Positions 17,132 to 26,290 of a DNA stretch of 64,000 nt are shown here, piece after piece. Both the position numbers and the translations under genes were made by a program. Each line of letters starts with the position of its first letter. Position 1 is the first letter of the stretch. Source of the stretch: JANXUC01 sp964619065 (lineage in GTDB: Bacteria > Acidobacteriota > Terriglobia > Terriglobales > Acidobacteriaceae); NCBI GenBank assembly GCA_964619065.1, contig CAZUCC010000013.1:1-64000 (forward strand), read 5' to 3'. The notes beneath the pieces were generated by a model. It saw nothing but the letters and a program-made list of their open reading frames with translations, ran no database searches and was not told the DNA's origin.

Positions 17132-18478
17132 ATGTCCACCTCCGGCCCCAGCGCAAGCCACAACAGCTTAAAAGACCTGGCCCGCCAGATTTTCTCGCGT
17201 GCCCTGGCCGAAGCCAGTATTCCTCGTGCCTTCGACCGCCACGTCGATCTCACGCGCGGCGTGCTTCGCATGGGTGAAGATCTTTTCGATCTCGACGCGT
17301 ACAGCCGCCGCTTCGTTGTCTCCATCGGCAAGGCGGCGAACACGATGGTGGAGGCGTTATCCGCGAAGGCGGGAGGGTTATTTGAGGGAATCGTGGCGAG
17401 TTCCGTTGCGTCCGAGCAGCAGATACGCGGTTATCGTTACTTTCTTGGTGGCCATCCTACTCCGAATGCTGATTCCGTACTCGCTGCCGAAGCCGTTCTT
17501 CGCGCATTGCACACGTTGGACCGGAATTCGCTGGTTCTGTTCATGATCAGCGGTGGTGGCTCCTCCATTCTGGAAAAGCCTATTGACGATGAAATCTCGC
17601 TAAACGATCTCATTGCGACCTACAAAGCGCTGGTGCTGTGTGGGGCGCCGATTGCGGAGATCAACGCGATCCGCAAACATCTTTCCGCGGTCAAGGGGGG
17701 ACGCCTTGCGCTGGCTGCCAACGGCGCGCAGCAGGTTTCGCTGCTGATTTCCGATGTGCCGGACTCGATGCCCGACGCGCTGGCTTCGGGCCCAACCATG
17801 CCCGATTCGACCAGCGTGGAGGATTGCCGAAGGATTGTCGAGAAGCATGCGCTCCTTCCGCAGTTTCCGTCCTCTGTGCGGGAGCTCTTCGAACGGGATG
17901 CGTTGGAGGAAACGCCAAAGTCGGATGATCCCGTCTTCGCGCGCTCGCGCTGGTGGACGATCCTGTCGAATAAGTTCGCAGTGGATGCCGCCGCCGCGGA
18001 AGCTGCCCGCCTCGGCTTCGCAGTGGAAATCGACAACTCCTGCGACGACTGGGACTACGACCGTGCCGCCGAATACCTCGTAGGCCGTCTGCGCGAGTTG
18101 CGCCAGAACAAACCAAGTCAGACCAAGGCGCGTGTGTGTTTGATCTCGGGTGGGGAAGTCACGGTGAAGGTTACTGGTGAGAGCGGTGTTGGTGGTCGCA
18201 ACCAGCAGTTCGCGCTGGCGTGCGCGGGCAGGATTGCGGGCGAGAACATCGCCGTGCTGAGCGGCGGTACGGACGGTATCGACGGCAACAGTCCTGCAGC
18301 GGGTGCGGTTGTCGATGGGACAACTGCATCTCGCGCTGCAGCAGCGGACCTCGACGTCGCTCGAAGTTTATCCAGTTTTAACGCGTATCCGCTGTTCCAG
18401 ACTTTGGGGGACGTTGTGATCACGGGGCCAACAGGAAACAACGTGCGAGATCTTAGAATTTTGCTGATTGCGCACTAA
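17132..18478 (+). CDS. Glycerate 2-kinase (type II, MOFRL domain)
   Basis: 448 aa of the DUF4147/MOFRL glycerate kinase family, which phosphorylates D-glycerate, usually to 2-phosphoglycerate. The N-terminal domain has SIGKAA, GGHPTPNADS, FMISGGGSS and the ISDVPDSMPDALASGPTMPD block; the C-terminal MOFRL domain has SGGEVTVKVTG, GGRNQQFALA and SGGTDGIDGNSPAAGAV. Length fits the family. The start is the ATG directly after a TATAAT box. The nearby beta-hydroxyacid dehydrogenase (19592) could supply glycerate from tartronate semialdehyde; this pathway link is inference. Confidence 0.93.
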   Translation: MSTSGPSASHNSLKDLARQIFSRALAEASIPRAFDRHVDLTRGVLRMGEDLFDLDAYSRRFVVSIGKAANTMVEALSAKAGGLFEGIVASSVASEQQIRGYRYFLGGHPTPNADSVLAAEAVLRALHTLDRNSLVLFMISGGGSSILEKPIDDEISLNDLIATYKALVLCGAPIAEINAIRKHLSAVKGGRLALAANGAQQVSLLISDVPDSMPDALASGPTMPDSTSVEDCRRIVEKHALLPQFPSSVRELFERDALEETPKSDDPVFARSRWWTILSNKFAVDAAAAEAARLGFAVEIDNSCDDWDYDRAAEYLVGRLRELRQNKPSQTKARVCLISGGEVTVKVTGESGVGGRNQQFALACAGRIAGENIAVLSGGTDGIDGNSPAAGAVVDGTTASRAAAADLDVARSLSSFNAYPLFQTLGDVVITGPTGNNVRDLRILLIAH

Positions 18479-18524
18479 TTTCGTAGCGGCAATTGCCGGA
18501 ATCCTTCGCGATCGCCGACAACTT

Positions 18525-19451
18525 CTAGAAAAACCTCGTCACGCCCTCATCCATCACAACCACTTTCTCGCTGACTCCCGCGCTGGCCGCTTCCTGTTCC
18601 AATAACTGCAGAGGCTCGTCGATGGGTTCATGCGAGAGACGGAACGAGCCGTAGTGCATGGGAACCATCCAGCTCGCACCTAGATCGACGAACGCTTTGG
18701 TTGCGTCTTCGGGACTGGTGTGCACATTGCGGAAACCTTCCGGAGAGTAAGCGCCAATCGGCAGCAGAGCCACGTCGGGCGACAGGCGCTGGCCAATTTC
18801 GCGGAAGCCTGCGAAGTACGCGGTATCTCCGGCATGGTAGAGCGAATTCTTTCCCGCGCGGAGAACATAGCCGCCGTATCCACGGTGCGCGTCACTGAGA
18901 ATGCGCGCGCCCCAGTGCCGGGACGGGACATGTGTGACTTCCAGATTCCCCAGAGTGTAGTTGGCCCACCAGTCGAGTTCCACAAGGCGCGAATAGCCCA
19001 GGTCGGAGACCAAATCGCGCACGTGCTTCGGCGTGACCATGACCGGCGTTTTTCCACAAAGTTGTCGCGTCCGGCGCGCGATCGCCCGCAGTGACGGACG
19101 GTGCAGGTGGTCGAAATGGGCGTGGGTCACGAGCACCAGGTCAATCGGCGGCAAATCCACAATACGGAGTCCGGGCTGCCGCAGGCGCTTCAGCACAAAC
19201 AGCCAGCGCGCAAAATTGGGATCGATCAGAACATTCAGCCCGCCGATTTGCACAAAGAAGCTGGCATGGCCGATGAAGGTCAAGCCCAGCTCTCCATTCT
19301 TAACGAGTTTGGGCTTGCGCGTTTGCCCGGAGCGTGGAGTTACGGCCGAGTGCCGCACCAGGCGCCCGAAGGCCTGTGCGCGTTGCCGCAGCGAGGGATG
19401 GGAAACCGGAGAACGCAGCATCATCAATAATTCGGCGGCAAATCCGGACAA
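18525..19451 (-). CDS. MBL-fold metal-dependent hydrolase (UlaG/NAPE-PLD-like)
   Basis: 308 aa if the TTG at 19451 is used, 299 aa from the paired ATGs at 19424/19421; neither has a clear ribosome site. Metallo-beta-lactamase fold: FIGHASFFVQIGG, the metal motif HAHFDHLH, a downstream HVPSRHWG, HAGDTAYF and a late MPMHYGSF. This order matches the NAPE-hydrolysing phospholipase D/UlaG-like branch. No signal peptide is convincing. Substrate not assigned. The 3' end faces that of the glycerate kinase gene. Confidence 0.88.
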   Translation of the reverse strand: MSGFAAELLMMLRSPVSHPSLRQRAQAFGRLVRHSAVTPRSGQTRKPKLVKNGELGLTFIGHASFFVQIGGLNVLIDPNFARWLFVLKRLRQPGLRIVDLPPIDLVLVTHAHFDHLHRPSLRAIARRTRQLCGKTPVMVTPKHVRDLVSDLGYSRLVELDWWANYTLGNLEVTHVPSRHWGARILSDAHRGYGGYVLRAGKNSLYHAGDTAYFAGFREIGQRLSPDVALLPIGAYSPEGFRNVHTSPEDATKAFVDLGASWMVPMHYGSFRLSHEPIDEPLQLLEQEAASAGVSEKVVVMDEGVTRFF

Positions 19452-19591
19452 CCGCCGACACTTTTAGTTTATCCACCTAGTCTACAGGAGTGTTTCCGCG
19501 TTGACAGGCCGGAGTGCCTCATTTCTAATCCCCGCAGGTGTTACACCCGCGGTAGTTGCGTTTTGCGGTCACGTTTGAAGGAGAGATGTGA

Positions 19592-20476
19592 ATGAAGGTT
19601 GCGTTCTTGGGGTTGGGAATCATGGGCCGGTCAATGGCAACAAGTCTGGCGAAAGCGGGGCACGAAGTTACGGTTTGGAATCGCTCCCCAGGCAAGCCCG
19701 TGGAAGGCGCGCAGGTAGCCGGTACACCGGAAGAGGCTGCGCGTGGCGCTGAGGTGGTTTGGCTTTGCGTATCCGATACGGCTGCCGTCGAGCAAGTGAT
19801 GTTCGGCTTGCGCGGGGCGTTCAATTCGCTGGCAGAGGGGGCCATCGTAGCGGATTCCAGTACCATCTCGCCCTCGGCCACGCTGCGTTTTGCCGAGCGT
19901 GTGCGTACTCGCGGCGCGGATTGGGTGGACGCTCCCATGACGGGGTCGAAGATCGCCGCGGAAAACGCGACGCTTATTTTCATCGTCGGGGGCAGTGATG
20001 AGTCCATCGCAAAACTTCAGCCACTGCTCGCCGCCATGGGTAAGCAATTTTTCCGTATGGGGGAAACCGGTAAGGGGCAGGCAACCAAACTGGTGATGAA
20101 TCTGCAAATTGCAATGATCTACGAAGGCTTTGCCGAGGCGGTCACTCTGGGCGCCAAACTCGGCGTCAGCCTGGACTCGCTGTTGCCGCTCATTCAGGCG
20201 TCGATGGTGCGTTCCGGCGTCATCGAGTACAAGGCGCAGTTCGTCCGCAATCGCGACTTCACGCCAAACTTTCCGCTACGCCTCATGCTGAAGGACATAC
20301 GCTTGATCCTGGAAGCAGCTAAAGAATCGCGCGTAAAACTGCCCGGCCTTAAAACCGTGGAAGAAGTCTATGATCTCGCGAGTGAAGAGGGGAACGGCGA
20401 TCTGGACTACGCCGCGACGCTTCTGCTTTTGGAAAAATGGGCGGGAGTCGAAGTCAAAGGGGCAAGCGCAGACTAG
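19592..20476 (+). CDS. NAD(P)-dependent beta-hydroxyacid dehydrogenase (GarR/GLYR family)
   Basis: 294 aa. The Rossmann fingerprint is GLGIMG at the very N-terminus, with the family blocks DAPMTGSK and GKGQATKLVMN carrying the catalytic Lys (K166). The family reduces or oxidises short beta-hydroxyacids such as tartronate semialdehyde, 3-hydroxyisobutyrate or succinic semialdehyde; the exact substrate is open. AAGGAGAG stands before the ATG. Its stop TAG shares the palindrome CTAG (20473-20476) with the stop of the convergent gene. Confidence 0.93.
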   Translation: MKVAFLGLGIMGRSMATSLAKAGHEVTVWNRSPGKPVEGAQVAGTPEEAARGAEVVWLCVSDTAAVEQVMFGLRGAFNSLAEGAIVADSSTISPSATLRFAERVRTRGADWVDAPMTGSKIAAENATLIFIVGGSDESIAKLQPLLAAMGKQFFRMGETGKGQATKLVMNLQIAMIYEGFAEAVTLGAKLGVSLDSLLPLIQASMVRSGVIEYKAQFVRNRDFTPNFPLRLMLKDIRLILEAAKESRVKLPGLKTVEEVYDLASEEGNGDLDYAATLLLLEKWAGVEVKGASAD

Positions 20477-21120
20477 CTTTTCGACGCTCGGGTTTCGTGA
20501 GCCAGTTCGCGGAGCTTCTCAAACACCTGCAGGATCGTGGAATAATCCGTGAGGGCATCCACCGGCAACGTCGCCGTCAAATGCGGTGACTGCGGCTTAA
20601 GCGCCACATCTGTGAATTCGCTCTGGCGGGCTACAAGCAGAGCACTCAACACCGGGTTGTGCTCGGCATCCCATTCTTCGCAAGTGGTCAGCACCATCGG
20701 CCCGGAACGATGAATCACCCAGGGCTGATTCTTGCCTACCGTCCGCCGCGCAAGATGCCCGCTCCAGCGGTGGTTGTGTACTTTGAGAGAAAAGCTGGGC
20801 GCGCGGTCCAGATCCGCTTCAATGGTGATGGTTTCCATCTGGGCTTCCCAATGCCTCAGCAGCCATTGCACGGGAAGCGCCCGCGGCAAGAGCCGCACTG
20901 TGACGTGCGCGCTGCCAAAGAGTGTAGAGGGAAGCTGCATCCCGACATGCAGCCGGGACGTGCCACTCCAGCGTCGACTTAGGATGCGGCCACGCCATGC
21001 CAAGCGCAGCCGGTCGACTACCTGCACGGCGCGCTTCTGGTTGTAGCGAGAAAACAAGTAATACCAGGCGAGCGTCGAGCCGGCGGAGACTGCCGCGCAG
21101 ATGATGAAGATGCGAACCAC
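20473..21120 (-). CDS. Hypothetical membrane-anchored protein
   Basis: About 215 aa from a GTG at 21120 preceded by GAGG at 5-nt spacing. The frame is open further upstream, but there it overlaps the promoter side of the GNAT gene. One N-terminal membrane segment (FIICAAVSAGSTLAWYYLF) is followed by a soluble, Arg- and Trp-rich domain. No family is recognised. Its stop codon shares a CTAG with the dehydrogenase stop on the other strand. Confidence 0.65.
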   Translation of the reverse strand: MVRIFIICAAVSAGSTLAWYYLFSRYNQKRAVQVVDRLRLAWRGRILSRRWSGTSRLHVGMQLPSTLFGSAHVTVRLLPRALPVQWLLRHWEAQMETITIEADLDRAPSFSLKVHNHRWSGHLARRTVGKNQPWVIHRSGPMVLTTCEEWDAEHNPVLSALLVARQSEFTDVALKPQSPHLTATLPVDALTDYSTILQVFEKLRELAHETRASKS

Positions 21121-21250
21121 ATCGACCTCAATACAAAGTATACGCGGAGTCTGGTTTCGCGTGCCTGTGGATTCTTCGTCCTTTGGACGTAAATCGTGCC
21201 CAATTGTCAGCACCGGAACCTGTGCCGCGATGATCGTAAGCTGGGCGCGC

Positions 21251-21256
21251 TACAAT
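21251..21256 (+). promoter_or_regulatory. Putative -10 box (TACAAT) 6 nt before the GNAT start
   Basis: TACAAT followed by six bases and GTG 21263. This fits a leaderless transcript. No ribosome site is seen before this GTG. Confidence 0.5.
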
Positions 21257-21262
21257 CATCGG

Positions 21263-21763
21263 GTGGAATACTCCCTCCGCGACGGTCGTCCGCTCGATCT
21301 CGATACTCTCTGGCGTATTGATCAGGCCTGTTTCCCTCCGGGTATCTCCTACTCCCGGTTGGAGTTAGCGGTCTATATGCGCAGGCCCGGGTCGTTTACC
21401 CTGGTCGCCGAGCAGCCCCGTCCCAGGACGAAATCCTTTGGTGACCAGCCCGGAACGATCCTCGGGTTTTTGGTCATGCAGACGGAAAATAACAAAACTG
21501 GCCACATTGTTACGATCGACGTCGTTGGTAACGCGCGCCGCGCCGGAGTTGGGTCGCGACTTATCTCAGCCGCCGAGGAGCGATTGCGGGGCGTCCAGTT
21601 TGAATCCATCTACCTGGAGACCATGGTCACGAACCAGCCCGCCATCGAATTTTATAAGCGGCACGGCTATGCCCTGCGTCGCACTGAGGCGGGCTACTAT
21701 CCGAATGGAACTGACGCCTTCGTGTTTGCGAAAGATTTGCTTTCCCCGCCTCCGGCCCAGTAA
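21263..21763 (+). CDS. GNAT-family N-acetyltransferase
   Basis: 166 aa. The acetyl-CoA site pattern VGNARRAGVGSRLISAAEERL is followed by LETMVTNQPAIEFYKRHGYALRRTEAGYYPNGTDAFVFAKDL, the RimI-like arrangement. It probably acetylates an N-terminal or side-chain amine; the target is unknown. The open frame extends upstream to 21101 but that part overlaps the divergent gene and has no domain content; GTG 21263 after a TACAAT box gives the standard domain start. The prephenate dehydratase gene begins 11 bp later, so they may be co-transcribed. Confidence 0.87.
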   Translation: MEYSLRDGRPLDLDTLWRIDQACFPPGISYSRLELAVYMRRPGSFTLVAEQPRPRTKSFGDQPGTILGFLVMQTENNKTGHIVTIDVVGNARRAGVGSRLISAAEERLRGVQFESIYLETMVTNQPAIEFYKRHGYALRRTEAGYYPNGTDAFVFAKDLLSPPPAQ

Positions 21764-21773
21764 CTTGTCGAAC

Positions 21774-22670
21774 ATGAAAACTGCAAGTCCAAAAGCTGCG
21801 GGACGAGGGGCTGCAGATCGAGGGGCTGCAGATCGGGGAACTGCAGATCGAGGAACTGTAGGTCCACGGGCTGCCATCCAAGGGGAGCTCGGCGCTTTCA
21901 GTCACGAAGCTGCCGAGCGTATGCAGCCTGGCTGCCGCGTGGTGCCGTGCGCCAGGTCATTGGAAGTCTTTGACCGGCTTGATGCTCGATCCGTTGATAT
22001 GGCCGTAATTCCTATCGAAAACTCTCTGGCTGGTTCAGTCCTGGAACACTTCGATTTGCTGCTGGCCCGCGATGTTTTCGTGCAGCGCGAATTCCGGCTA
22101 CGGATTGTGCACAATCTGATCGCCGCTCCGGGCGTGAAACTTGCGGATATCCGCCGCGTCTATTCGCATCCCGTCGCTCTCGATCAATGCCGCGAATTCT
22201 TCCGCTTGCATCCCAAAGTGGAACCTGTGTCTTTCTACGACACGGCCGGCAGCGTGAAGCACATCCTGGCGGAGAATCTGCGGGACGCCGCTGCAATTGC
22301 CAGCCGCCGGGCGGCCGCCGTCTATGACGGCAAAGTGTTGCGCGCGGGGGTAGAGGACAACAAGCAGAATTTCACGCGCTTCTTTCTCGTCCGCAAGCAA
22401 CGCACAGTTCTGCAGCGCGCTAACAAGACGTCGATCGCCTTCAGCGTCAAGAACATTCCCGGAGCGTTGTTCAAAGCGCTCAGTGTGTTTGCCCTTCGCG
22501 ACATCAGTCTGACCAAGATCGAGTCGCGCCCGGTCAAAGGACATCCCTGGGAGTATGTTTTCTACGCAGATTTGCTCTGCGGACCGACCCTGGAGGCGGC
22601 CAATGCCTTGCGGCACCTGGCGGAAATCACCAACTTTGCCAAGGTTTTGGGGATATATCCTGCCGCCTGA
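21774..22670 (+). CDS. pheA: Prephenate dehydratase with C-terminal ACT domain
   Basis: 298 aa. It converts prephenate to phenylpyruvate in phenylalanine synthesis. The catalytic domain starts at AIQGELGAFSHEAA, has PIENSLAGSV, YSHPVALDQC and the TRF motif in NFTRFFLV. The C-terminal ACT domain (IAFSVKNIPGALFKALSVF...ESRP) is the usual phenylalanine-binding feedback site. There is no chorismate mutase domain. The first 28 residues before the catalytic domain are made of a 15-bp tandem repeat (RGAAD-like units), which is unusual. The ribosome site is weak; coupling to the GNAT gene 11 bp upstream is likely. Confidence 0.94.
   Translation: MKTASPKAAGRGAADRGAADRGTADRGTVGPRAAIQGELGAFSHEAAERMQPGCRVVPCARSLEVFDRLDARSVDMAVIPIENSLAGSVLEHFDLLLARDVFVQREFRLRIVHNLIAAPGVKLADIRRVYSHPVALDQCREFFRLHPKVEPVSFYDTAGSVKHILAENLRDAAAIASRRAAAVYDGKVLRAGVEDNKQNFTRFFLVRKQRTVLQRANKTSIAFSVKNIPGALFKALSVFALRDISLTKIESRPVKGHPWEYVFYADLLCGPTLEAANALRHLAEITNFAKVLGIYPAA
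21807..21866 (+). repeat. 15-bp tandem repeat inside the start of pheA
   Basis: Four consecutive 15-base units beginning GGGGCTGCAGATCGA, each later one with one to a few changes, and a decayed fifth at 21867. They encode about five residues per unit (RGAAD, RGTAD, RGTVG), in frame. Confidence 0.85.
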
Positions 22671-22845
22671 GCCCCACGCTCGTCTTCTAAGGTGGGTAGT
22701 ACTTTGGGCAGGTATAAAAATGCGGGGAAGTGCTTTACAATCCAACACCTTGAGTGCGATTCTGCCGCGAGACGCCGTTGCCCGCCTGAATCCATCTTGA
22801 CCGCAGCCTCATCGAAGTTGAGTGACTTTGACTCAGGGAGACAGG

Positions 22846-25302
22846 ATGCCCCGTTCCGACAAGACGCAAGAGAAAGCCGCTGAACGTAGCCCCAGCACGA
22901 CTCGGCCTGCGGAGCCCCCCGTCGGTGAGCGTGCATTGCCGGTGCTGCCTGTGCGCGACACAGTGCTTTTTCCGCACGCGGTGTTGCCATTGACGGTTGG
23001 CCGCGAGAGCTCGATCCAGCTCATTAACTCGTTGGGTGAGGACAAAACTATCATTGTGGTGGCGCAGCGCGAAGCGCGCGTCGACGTTCCTCAACCCGGC
23101 GATCTCTACCTGCTGGGCACGCTGGCGACGGTCCACAAAGTCGTCAAGATGCCTAACCAGAGCTTGTTCGTATTCGCCGAGGGTGTGGAACGCGTGCGCA
23201 TGACGCAGTTCACGCAGGAGACGCCCTTCATGCGTGCCCGCTTCGAAACCGTGCCCGAAGGTACGATCGCTGTGAGCCCGGAAGTGGAAGCGCTGCAACG
23301 CAATGTGCTGACGCTTTTCCAGCAGATTGTTGCCGGTTCGCCCACGCTCTCGGATGAACTGGCCACGGTGGCGATGAACATTGATGAACCGGGCCGTTTG
23401 GTGGATTTTGTTGCCTCCTCTCTGCCATCGCTCGCCACACCCGACAAGCAGGATGTGCTCGAGACCGATGATGTTCGCGTTCGCCTCGACAAGATCAATC
23501 AGCATCTTGCCAAGGAGCTGGAAGTTCAGCAGTTGCGCAACAAAATTCAGTCCGAAGTGCAGGATCGCGTGCAGCAGACACAGCGCGAGTACTACCGGCG
23601 CGAGCAGATGAAGGCAATCCAAAAAGAACTCGGTGAGGCTGACGAAGGCCAGCGCGATATTGACGAACTGCGCCAGAAGATCGAAGCCGCGGGCATGCCC
23701 GAGGATGTAAAGAAGGAGGCTGCCAAGGAGCTTAATCGCCTCTCCCGCATGTCGCCGATGGCCGCCGATTTCGCGGTGACCCGCAACTACATCGAGTGGC
23801 TCGCGGTGTTGCCGTGGAATAAGACCTCAGGCAGCGAAGTCGACATTGTGAAGGCGAAGGGAATTCTGGATACGGATCATTACGACCTGCAAAAGGTGAA
23901 AGACCGGATTCTCGATTTTCTTTCTGTGCGACGGCTGAAGCCCAACATGAAGGGGCCGATTCTGTGCTTTGTGGGACCTCCAGGAGTCGGTAAAACGTCT
24001 CTAGGAAAATCGATTGCGCGTTCCCTGGGCCGCATCTTCTTGCGTGTCTCCCTTGGGGGAATTCACGCGGAAGCGGCATTTCCCTGCCATCGCCGCCCTT
24101 ACATTGGCGCATTGCCCGGCCAGATCCTGCAAGGAATCCGCCGTGCCGAGACCAAGGATCCCGTTTTCATGCTGGACGAGATCGACAAAGTCGGACGCGA
24201 TTTCCGTGGTGATCCAAGTTCTGCGCTCCTCGAAGCTTTGGATCCCGAACAGAACTCCACCTTCCGTGACAACTATCTCGACGTCACCTTCGACCTTTCG
24301 AATGTGTTGTTCATTACGACGGCCAACGTTCTCGATACCATCTCCGAGCCGCTTCGCGACCGCATGGAAATCATCGAACTGCAGGGCTACACCGAGGACG
24401 AAAAGGTGCACATTGCTTTCCGTTACCTTATCCCACGCCAGATCGAGGAGAACGGCATTACGACGGAGCAGATCGATTTTCCGGAAGATGCGGTGCGCCA
24501 CGTGATACGGCACTACACGCGGGAAGCCGGCGTGCGAAATCTGGAACGGAACCTCGGAACGATTTGCCGTAAGCAGGCCCGCCGCATCGCGGAAGGGAAG
24601 CCGGACAAACTTCAGGTCACGAAGGACGTTGTGCAGGAATTTCTCGGCGGCATCAAGATTCGCGTCGAAGGCGAGATTGCCGAGCGTACCAAGCGTCCCG
24701 GAGTAGCCGTGGGGCTGGCCTGGACGCCCGCTGGTGGGGATGTCCTCTTTATCGAGGCCAACAAAATGACCGGCAAAGGCGGCTTTACCATGACCGGCCA
24801 AATCGGCCAGGTGATGCAGGAATCCATGCAGGCCGCGTTGACGTGGGTACGTTCCAATGCAGAAAGACTTGGTATTAGCAGCGACTTCTTTGCCAGTCAT
24901 GACCTGCACATCCACGTACCCGCAGGGGCCATCCCGAAAGATGGGCCCTCGGCCGGCATCACCATGGCAACGGCGCTGGTCTCGCTGCTGACCGAGCGTG
25001 CATTACGGCCGCACACAGCTATGACGGGTGAGATCACTTTGAGCGGCAATGTTCTGCCAGTCGGCGGAATTAAAGAGAAAGTCTTGGCCGCGAAGCGCGC
25101 CGGGGTTCGCGACGTGATTCTCTCCACGGAAAATAAGATGAATGTGGATGAGGACATCACGCCGGAGCAACTGGAAGGCGTGACCATGCACTATGTCACG
25201 ACCATCGACGAAGTGTTGGGCCTCGCTCTTTCCGGTCCAGCCCAAGCCGAGCACCGTCATGCAGCCGAGATAGAGCGGGCGTTGAGCCAGCCGGTCGCGT
25301 AA
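22846..25302 (+). CDS. lon: ATP-dependent protease Lon with a divergent AAA+ segment
   Basis: 818 aa. LAN substrate-binding domain (about 30-230), coiled coil, AAA+ module with Walker A GPPGVGKT (377-384) and Walker B VFMLDEID, and protease domain with the Ser-Lys dyad S702 (PKDGPSAG) and K743 (GGIKEK). AGGGAG stands six bases before ATG 22846. The segment after Walker A, normally RDEAEIRGHRRTYIG, reads HAEAAFPCHRRPYIG here (407-421; about 24064-24108). The pore-loop YIGALPG is kept. Lon degrades misfolded and regulatory proteins in the cytoplasm. The gene is monocistronic; TACAAT at 22736-22741 is a possible -10. Confidence 0.95.
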   Translation: MPRSDKTQEKAAERSPSTTRPAEPPVGERALPVLPVRDTVLFPHAVLPLTVGRESSIQLINSLGEDKTIIVVAQREARVDVPQPGDLYLLGTLATVHKVVKMPNQSLFVFAEGVERVRMTQFTQETPFMRARFETVPEGTIAVSPEVEALQRNVLTLFQQIVAGSPTLSDELATVAMNIDEPGRLVDFVASSLPSLATPDKQDVLETDDVRVRLDKINQHLAKELEVQQLRNKIQSEVQDRVQQTQREYYRREQMKAIQKELGEADEGQRDIDELRQKIEAAGMPEDVKKEAAKELNRLSRMSPMAADFAVTRNYIEWLAVLPWNKTSGSEVDIVKAKGILDTDHYDLQKVKDRILDFLSVRRLKPNMKGPILCFVGPPGVGKTSLGKSIARSLGRIFLRVSLGGIHAEAAFPCHRRPYIGALPGQILQGIRRAETKDPVFMLDEIDKVGRDFRGDPSSALLEALDPEQNSTFRDNYLDVTFDLSNVLFITTANVLDTISEPLRDRMEIIELQGYTEDEKVHIAFRYLIPRQIEENGITTEQIDFPEDAVRHVIRHYTREAGVRNLERNLGTICRKQARRIAEGKPDKLQVTKDVVQEFLGGIKIRVEGEIAERTKRPGVAVGLAWTPAGGDVLFIEANKMTGKGGFTMTGQIGQVMQESMQAALTWVRSNAERLGISSDFFASHDLHIHVPAGAIPKDGPSAGITMATALVSLLTERALRPHTAMTGEITLSGNVLPVGGIKEKVLAAKRAGVRDVILSTENKMNVDEDITPEQLEGVTMHYVTTIDEVLGLALSGPAQAEHRHAAEIERALSQPVA

Positions 25303-25310
25303 GGCGATTT

Positions 25311-25385
25311 GTGTAGCGCGGACTCTCCTGTCCGCGAAAGGTGAAGACCAGTAAGACCTCGCGGGCAAGAGTGCCCGCGCCACAC
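25311..25385. repeat. Intergenic repeat family B, facing inverted copies
   Basis: GTGTAGCGCGGACTCTCCTG (25311-25330, continuing to 25336) and the reverse-oriented copy CGCGGGCAAGAGTGCCCGCG (25360-25379, continuing to 25385) are inverted versions of one unit. A third, self-palindromic copy lies at 31849-31873. Confidence 0.65.
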
Positions 25386-25449
25386 GATATGTACTCCGCG
25401 ATACACTGACAATTGAGATCTGACCAGCACTAGGCTCATCGGAGAACCC

Positions 25450-26277
25450 ATGGCGGACTGTACACGTTGCGGACGTAAGCTGCCTGCAACTCTATTTGGA
25501 AACAGAAAGGGCTTGTGCTCTTACTGCCGCCAAGCGGAACAAGACGAAATCCAGCCCGGCGGCCATGTATCGCAACTCGTGCCTGCGTGGCGCCTGGGGC
25601 CCACAGTGACGATCGCCATTATCGGGATCAACGTGGCTGTTTTCCTGGCGATGGTTCTCAATGGTGTTTCTCCGATCGAGCCCTCCAGCCAGCAACTGGT
25701 CGATTGGGGTGCCGATTACGGTCGGGCGTTTGTCGATCAGCCTTGGCGCACGCTGACCTACGCGTTCGTGCATATCGGGATCTTTCATATCTTCATGAAT
25801 ATGTGGTGCCTCTGGAACCTGGGGCGGATGGCGGAGCAGATTTACGACAAAGTTACGTACATCGGTGCCTATTTGTTATGCGGTATAGGTGGGGGTATTG
25901 CCTGTCTGGCGTGGGATCCTCGGGCAGTGACAGCAGGGGCGTCTGGCGCAGTCTTCGGAGTGGCGGGCCTGCTGATCACTACTTTCTGGATGGGAAGCCT
26001 GCCGATTCCCCGGGAGCGCACGAACGCGATACTCCATAGTCTATTGGGATTCGCCGGTTACAACCTTCTCATCGGCGCGGCTATCCCATTCATCAGCAAT
26101 TCCGGCCATATTGGAGGCCTGTTCACTGGCCTCATTCTCGGCGGATTGATGGCGCCTCAATTGACGCGCAACCCGCGTGAATCCCAAGGGATACGCTGGT
26201 TGATTCTGGGCGGAGTCGCTGTGGCGCTGGTGGTCTTGTTCCAATTCATCGGAGCAAGAGCCCTAAGTGGGAGTTGA
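25450..26277 (+). CDS. Rhomboid-family intramembrane serine protease with N-terminal zinc ribbon
   Basis: 275 aa. A short zinc ribbon (C4, C7, C23, C26) is followed by six or more membrane segments. Catalytic Ser165 lies in GASGAVFG, His220 in GHIGG, and the supporting Asn117 in HIFMNMW. This makes an active rhomboid likely; they cut transmembrane proteins within the membrane. The cytosolic zinc ribbon is common in related proteins and may bind partners. CGGAGA precedes the ATG. The moaD-moaE fusion begins 13 bp downstream. Confidence 0.93.
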   Translation: MADCTRCGRKLPATLFGNRKGLCSYCRQAEQDEIQPGGHVSQLVPAWRLGPTVTIAIIGINVAVFLAMVLNGVSPIEPSSQQLVDWGADYGRAFVDQPWRTLTYAFVHIGIFHIFMNMWCLWNLGRMAEQIYDKVTYIGAYLLCGIGGGIACLAWDPRAVTAGASGAVFGVAGLLITTFWMGSLPIPRERTNAILHSLLGFAGYNLLIGAAIPFISNSGHIGGLFTGLILGGLMAPQLTRNPRESQGIRWLILGGVAVALVVLFQFIGARALSGS

Positions 26278-26290
26278 TTTTCGCCCACCT

